Shown here piece after piece: positions 60,561 through 64,000 of a DNA stretch of 64,000 bases (position 1 is the first letter of the stretch; each line of letters opens with the position of its first letter). Both the position numbers and the translations under genes were made by a program. The DNA lies in contig CAZWCE010000015.1 in NCBI GenBank assembly GCA_964632505.1, positions 1 through 64,000 on the forward strand, read 5' to 3'. Below the pieces are notes generated by a model. The model was given only the letters and a program-made list of their open reading frames with translations. It made no database searches and was not told where the DNA came from. This DNA is from CAZWCE01 sp964632505. Lineage in GTDB: Bacteria; Planctomycetota; Planctomycetia; Pirellulales; Thermoguttaceae.

Positions 60561-61517
60561 TCATCTTTCGGCACCGGAAATGCGGACGAGCACTCCGCCG
60601 GACGGCAGTTCCTTGCTCAATTGATCGGCGACTCGGTCATCGCGTTTCGCCTGGTTCCCCATGCCCATCATGCGGTACAAACCGGCTCGAGATCGGTAGA
60701 TCAAGGGATTTTCGGGATCCAGCAGCACGGCCCGATCATAATCCTCCAACGCTTGAGAAACCTGGTCACACTCGGCCTTCGCCTCGGCGCGAAGCATGTA
60801 CCACTCGCCTCGATCGGGGACAAGATCGACCGCCCGATCGAAGTCGGCCAGCGCTTTGGAAAAATGCCGTTTCTCCATCCACGCCAACCCTCGTTTGCCG
60901 TAGAGGTGTGCATTTTCGGGATCGCATTGCAATCCGCGGTCGAAATCGGCGATGGCCAAATCCTCCTTTCCCTGCCAGAGGAAGAGTGTTCCCCGATTGA
61001 TCCAGCAGCGGGCATCTTCCGGGAGCAACTGCAAGGCCCGTTCGCAATCCTCCCTCGCCTTCGCGAGTTCTCCCAGGGCAAGTCTCGCCGAAGCTCCCAA
61101 CAAATAGACCTCCGCCGGAGGCGATTCTTGCCGCGAAATCCGATCCAAGTCCCCCAAAGCGTCTTCGGCCCTGCCCATTCCCAGATACAGATCGGCCCGA
61201 GCCAGTCGTGGGAGGGCCCGTTCAGGCGCCAAGCGTACCGATTTCGAATAGTCCTCCAGTGCCTTCTCCCATTCCCCCAGCCTTTGGTGGATTTTCCCCC
61301 GCTGGTAATACCACGCTGGGTCGGAAGGCTCGTGAGCGACGGCCCGGTCCATCTTCGCCAGGGCCTCGTGCATTTGCCCTTGCCGATAAGCCCGAAGACT
61401 TTCCCGACTGAGAAAACGAGCATCGGAGGAACGAGAAAAGAGGTGGAACGAACACCAGGTCAACAGGAACGCGACGAACAATACGATCAGAAGAGAATGG
61501 TCCTTGAGTGTGCGCAT
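60561..61517 (-). CDS. Membrane-anchored TPR protein
   Basis: A 318-residue protein with an uncleaved signal anchor (DHSLLIVLFVAFLLTWCSFHLF) followed by about seven tetratricopeptide repeats. Examples are PSDPAWYYQRGKIHQRLGEWEKALEDYSKSVRLAPE, ALPRLARADLYLGMGRAEDALGDLD and NAHLYGKRGLAWMEKRHFSKALADFDRAVDLVP. TPR arrays are scaffolds for protein partners; here it would face the periplasm. No catalytic domain. The partner is unknown. Confidence 0.88.
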   Translation of the reverse strand: MRTLKDHSLLIVLFVAFLLTWCSFHLFSRSSDARFLSRESLRAYRQGQMHEALAKMDRAVAHEPSDPAWYYQRGKIHQRLGEWEKALEDYSKSVRLAPERALPRLARADLYLGMGRAEDALGDLDRISRQESPPAEVYLLGASARLALGELAKAREDCERALQLLPEDARCWINRGTLFLWQGKEDLAIADFDRGLQCDPENAHLYGKRGLAWMEKRHFSKALADFDRAVDLVPDRGEWYMLRAEAKAECDQVSQALEDYDRAVLLDPENPLIYRSRAGLYRMMGMGNQAKRDDRVADQLSKELPSGGVLVRISGAER

Positions 61518-61834
61518 CTTGGTGCCTTTTCATCGAAGAGCATTTCAGAAAAGATAGCGGGTCCGACCTCCATCGCAAACCTGAAAAGCGCGATGCATGA
61601 AGTCCCCGAAGAGATCAGTCGACGGATTCGCGCAAAGGCGATTCCTACTGAATTCTTACCTCTTTGCATCGCCGGCGACGCGAGAAATCGCCGGTAGACA
61701 AGAAAAAAGAAAACGGCGCAGAACTACCACGGTCAGAAGTGTCAGAACCCTCTTGCGGACGTTGCCCGAAAGCGACATCCGAACATCATGTTTCCGAGAA
61801 GCGACATCCCTGTTTCGGCCATGCCCGGATGAAA
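61518..61834. other. Gap upstream of the TPR gene
   Basis: About 317 bp between the TPR start and the universal stress protein stop (both minus strand). No supported gene and no strong terminator hairpin; the plus-strand open frame here is antisense to real genes. Confidence 0.45.
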
Positions 61835-62302
61835 CTATTTGCTCTCCGAGTGTTCTTGTTTCGACGAATCGCGTTTTTCCTTCAACACGAGAATGGGACA
61901 ATGTCCCAGATGCACGACCCGATCCGTCACCGATCCGAGCAGCATCCGCTGAAAGACGTTCCGTCCATGGGAGGAGATGACGATCAGCCCGGCGTCGATC
62001 TCCTCGGCATAAGCGACGATTTCATGGCCGGCGTCGCCGAGTCGGGTTTCCACGTCCAGATCGCTGTAGCCGTGATCCTCCAGGAACTTCGCGAGCGCCT
62101 CGTCGGCATGTTCCAGCCGTTCGCGTTCATCGATCGTCGTCCAGAGGACGCCCGGCTCGGCCGGCTCGATGACCGGCAAAACGTAGATGATTCTCAATTG
62201 CTTGCGGTCGGGCACGAGCGAATCGGCTGTTTGCACCGCCTTGAGAGAGAACTCCGACATATCGATCGGGACGACAACGGTACGGTCTTCCATCCAAGTC
62301 AT
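61835..62302 (-). CDS. Universal stress protein (UspA family)
   Basis: A 155-residue single USP domain. VVPIDMSEFSLKAVQTADSL at the start, IIYVLPV, AHEIVAYAEEIDAGLIVISSHGRNVFQRMLLGSVTDRVVHLGHCPILVLK. The ATP-binding G-2x-G-9x-G(S/T) motif appears as S-H-G-R-N-V-F-Q-R-M-L-L-G-S, with S before the first G as in many members. Good AAGGAG site eight bases ahead of the start. It follows the symporter operon on the same strand, separated by the dispersed hairpin element. Confidence 0.9.
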   Translation of the reverse strand: MTWMEDRTVVVPIDMSEFSLKAVQTADSLVPDRKQLRIIYVLPVIEPAEPGVLWTTIDERERLEHADEALAKFLEDHGYSDLDVETRLGDAGHEIVAYAEEIDAGLIVISSHGRNVFQRMLLGSVTDRVVHLGHCPILVLKEKRDSSKQEHSESK

Positions 62303-62372
62303 CTATCTGACTCCTTTCGAGAGAATAGCGAAACGGTTTCCAGGAGAAGTCTTTATTCATGTTCGCATAAGC

Positions 62373-62439
62373 AGTGCCCCCTTGGTTCATGCATTGACAG
62401 CCGCAGGGCCGGGCTCTCGATGTTCGCCCTGGGTTCACT
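62373..62439 (+). repeat. Dispersed hairpin element, copy 2
   Basis: Related to 31522-31591 and folding the same way: 62373-62376 with 62436-62439 (4 bp), 62379-62381 with 62431-62433 (3 bp), 62384-62385 with 62427-62428, 62392-62397 with 62417-62422 (6 bp) and 62399-62402 with 62412-62415 (4 bp), with a 9-nt loop at 62403-62411. Lies between the symporter small-subunit gene and the universal stress gene, so its genomic context differs from copy 1. Confidence 0.72.
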
Positions 62440-62452
62440 ATTGATGCGACTC

Positions 62453-62611
62453 TCAATAATCCTCGTCGACATCGGGCGGCTGAATGTCGGCCTGGGAATG
62501 GACGTGCTCGGCGGCTCCGGGAATGGAGAACACTTTGTACACGCACCAAACAAGGAAGCCGGTCATGCCGAAAACCGAAACGCACATGATAATCATACCA
62601 CCGATGGTCAT
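62453..62611 (-). CDS. Small subunit of sodium:neurotransmitter symporter (MetS-like)
   Basis: A 52-residue gene shorter than the usual cut-off. The protein starts MTIGGMIIMCVSVFG, has one membrane helix (IIMCVSVFGMTGFLVWCVYKVF) and ends in a short acidic tail ADIQPPDVDEDY. The ATG overlaps the symporter stop by 4 bp (ATGA) and has AAGGAGG upstream. Small one-helix subunits are encoded beside MetP-type NSS transporters in actinobacteria (MetS) and many other bacteria. Confidence 0.83.
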   Translation of the reverse strand: MTIGGMIIMCVSVFGMTGFLVWCVYKVFSIPGAAEHVHSQADIQPPDVDEDY

Positions 62612-64000
62612 GACTGTTCCTCCTTCCCTTCAGCGAGAAGTTCCTTTTCGGCGAGTTCCTCCTGGGTCTTCCAACGCCTCACCGCGATATTGATGAGAAT
62701 CAAGAACAAGACGGCAACCAGGAGGATCAAGAGAATGGAATTCATCGCCACCGGATCGTGCATCGCCTGATAAATCCGCGATTCCTTCCCCTCCTTGCTG
62801 AACTCCCCGATGACCCAGAAGACAAACACCACCAATAAGTAGAGCGGCGAGACGATGCCGATGATGTATTTGTAAAAATTGGGGATCTTCACTTCCGCGC
62901 CCTTGCGGAGTTCCGCCATGCCGTCACGCCATCCGTACCAGAAGGTATGTCCGATGGCCACGAAGACAGCGACGCCGATCTCCCGTCCCCGTCGGAGGGC
63001 GCCGCGGCCGTATTCCCAACCGAAGCCCACCGTGAAAAGCAGCACATGAAACATCCCCAGTACGTAAATCGCGAAGGTTCCGACCCAGAAATCGAGCGTG
63101 TCCAAAGCCATGAGATCCTTGGAGAAGTGCACGACGAACGCTCCTCCGATGGCGGTGATGAATCCCAACAGCGCGACCGACGACTTGCGGTTCAATCCCA
63201 GCCCTTCTTCGAGAAAGGCGATCGCCGGCTGGAGCATCGAGAGCGAGCTGGTCACCGCGGCGAGGAAGAGCAGAAAGAAAAACACGAAACCGAAAAACTG
63301 CCCTCCCCACATCTGGTTGAAAACGTTCGGCAAGGCGACGAAGCCCATTCCGAAAGTGCCGGGTGGGTCGGCCACGAACGACTGCCCGAGGAACACGAAC
63401 GCGGCGGGGATGATCATCATGCCCCCCAGAACCACCTCGCAAAAACCGTTTCCCGCGGCGGCGGTCATGCTCGACAGCGCGATGTCGTCGTTCTTTTTCA
63501 TGTAACTGGCGTAGGTGACGATGATGCCGAATCCGACCGAGAGAGAGAAAAAGATTTGCCCGGTCGCGGCGAGCCAAATCGCCGGATCGCTGAGCGTTTC
63601 CAGGAGCGTCTTGCCGGAAAGGGTGGGGTTCCACATGTACCCGAGCCCGTTGACGAGATTCTGCTCCGGCTGTTCGGGATTCGGCGTCCCCAGGGTGAGC
63701 ACGCGCACGAGGATGATCAGTGCACAAATCAACAGTGCCGGCATTGCCCATTTGCAGAACCATTCGATCCCGGCGGTGAGCCCACGGTAAATCAGAATGA
63801 AGTTCAAGACGAAACTGATCAGCAGAAAGAAGACCGCCGAGTCGAGAACATTCCCCTGCAGAAGGATGCCGACGCTTCCGTCTTGATTTTGCCCGACGAA
63901 TTTCGCGAAGAAATTCTCATACTTCCCGGGATCGGCGCCGAAGTCCATCCATCCGAGCAGATACCGAATGGCATAGGCGAGGCACCACCCTTCGATGTAC
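62608..64000 (-). CDS. Sodium:neurotransmitter symporter family transporter (5' end outside window)
   Basis: NSS/SNF-family sodium-coupled amino-acid transporter, inner membrane. The 463 residues that are visible run from within about TM3 (YIEGWCLAYAIRYLLGW) to the C-terminus; the first two helices, carrying part of the sodium site, lie beyond the right edge. Typical segments include NGLGYMWNPTLSGKTLLETLSDPAIWLAATGQIFFSLSVGFGIIVTYASY (the TM6-like substrate/sodium region) and SSLSMLQPAIAFLEEGLGLNRK. The frame is open to the last base, and the first in-window ATG at 63948 is internal. The short partner gene follows with a 4-bp overlap. The substrate is probably a neutral amino acid. Confidence 0.9.
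   Translation of the reverse strand, partial: YIEGWCLAYAIRYLLGWMDFGADPGKYENFFAKFVGQNQDGSVGILLQGNVLDSAVFFLLISFVLNFILIYRGLTAGIEWFCKWAMPALLICALIILVRVLTLGTPNPEQPEQNLVNGLGYMWNPTLSGKTLLETLSDPAIWLAATGQIFFSLSVGFGIIVTYASYMKKNDDIALSSMTAAAGNGFCEVVLGGMMIIPAAFVFLGQSFVADPPGTFGMGFVALPNVFNQMWGGQFFGFVFFFLLFLAAVTSSLSMLQPAIAFLEEGLGLNRKSSVALLGFITAIGGAFVVHFSKDLMALDTLDFWVGTFAIYVLGMFHVLLFTVGFGWEYGRGALRRGREIGVAVFVAIGHTFWYGWRDGMAELRKGAEVKIPNFYKYIIGIVSPLYLLVVFVFWVIGEFSKEGKESRIYQAMHDPVAMNSILLILLVAVLFLILINIAVRRWKTQEELAEKELLAEGKEEQS

Overview
The window looks like a chromosomal segment of a Planctomycetota bacterium. This is inferred from the combination of a formylglycine sulfatase, Tat-exported Gfo/Idh/MocA and TIM-barrel proteins, a DUF1080 protein, a neutral ceramidase, an OvoA ovothiol synthase, a DUF11 envelope protein and a linked sucrose synthase plus sucrose-phosphate synthase. 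There is no 16S rRNA gene to confirm it. I recognised no rRNA, tRNA, CRISPR array, prophage or intact insertion sequence.

Layout. 0-10 kb: sulfatase, flavodiiron protein, a trifunctional MFS/acyltransferase/acyl-ACP ligase fusion, NAD-dependent DNA ligase and a solitary GspE/PilB-type ATPase. 10-16 kb: Gfo/Idh oxidoreductase, divergent from a sugar isomerase-like gene. The latter heads a tight cluster with a HAD phosphatase, an unrecognised conserved protein and an HldE-like sugar kinase. 16-22 kb: slyX, ovoA, ceramidase and a membrane-anchored Ser/Thr kinase. 22-37.5 kb: an O-antigen/exopolysaccharide island with an ABC exporter (Wzm/Wzt), glycosyltransferases and methyltransferases. From the middle of wzt to about 37 kb the DNA is visibly AT-rich with gene-poor gaps, in contrast to the GC-rich flanks. 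38-48 kb: a secreted protein, HemG-like flavodoxin and MarR regulator, then a sucrose module (sucrose synthase, sucrose-phosphate synthase/phosphatase), a SET-domain protein, a PfkB sugar kinase and 6-phosphofructokinase. 48-64 kb: DUF11 envelope protein, DUF1080 protein, lipoprotein, RNase D, a small planctomycete-type protein, two membrane or secreted hypotheticals, DusB, a TPR protein, a universal stress protein and a sodium-symporter operon that runs off the right edge.

How the genes work together. The sucrose genes can make sucrose from UDP-glucose and fructose 6-phosphate and recycle it through fructose, which the PfkB kinase and PFK would return to glycolysis. The 22-37 kb island builds a surface glycan and exports it through Wzm/Wzt. 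OvoA, the flavodiiron protein and the universal stress protein fit oxidative or general stress defence.

The most interesting structural signals are these. (1) A dispersed element of about 70 bp is present twice, 31 kb apart. Both copies fold into the same long hairpin, with base changes that preserve pairing. (2) There is a composition break inside wzt, between its ATPase and glycan-binding domains. (3) A tightly coupled HAD / unknown / PfkB gene set has no obvious known pathway. (4) A folded leader precedes a small planctomycete gene.
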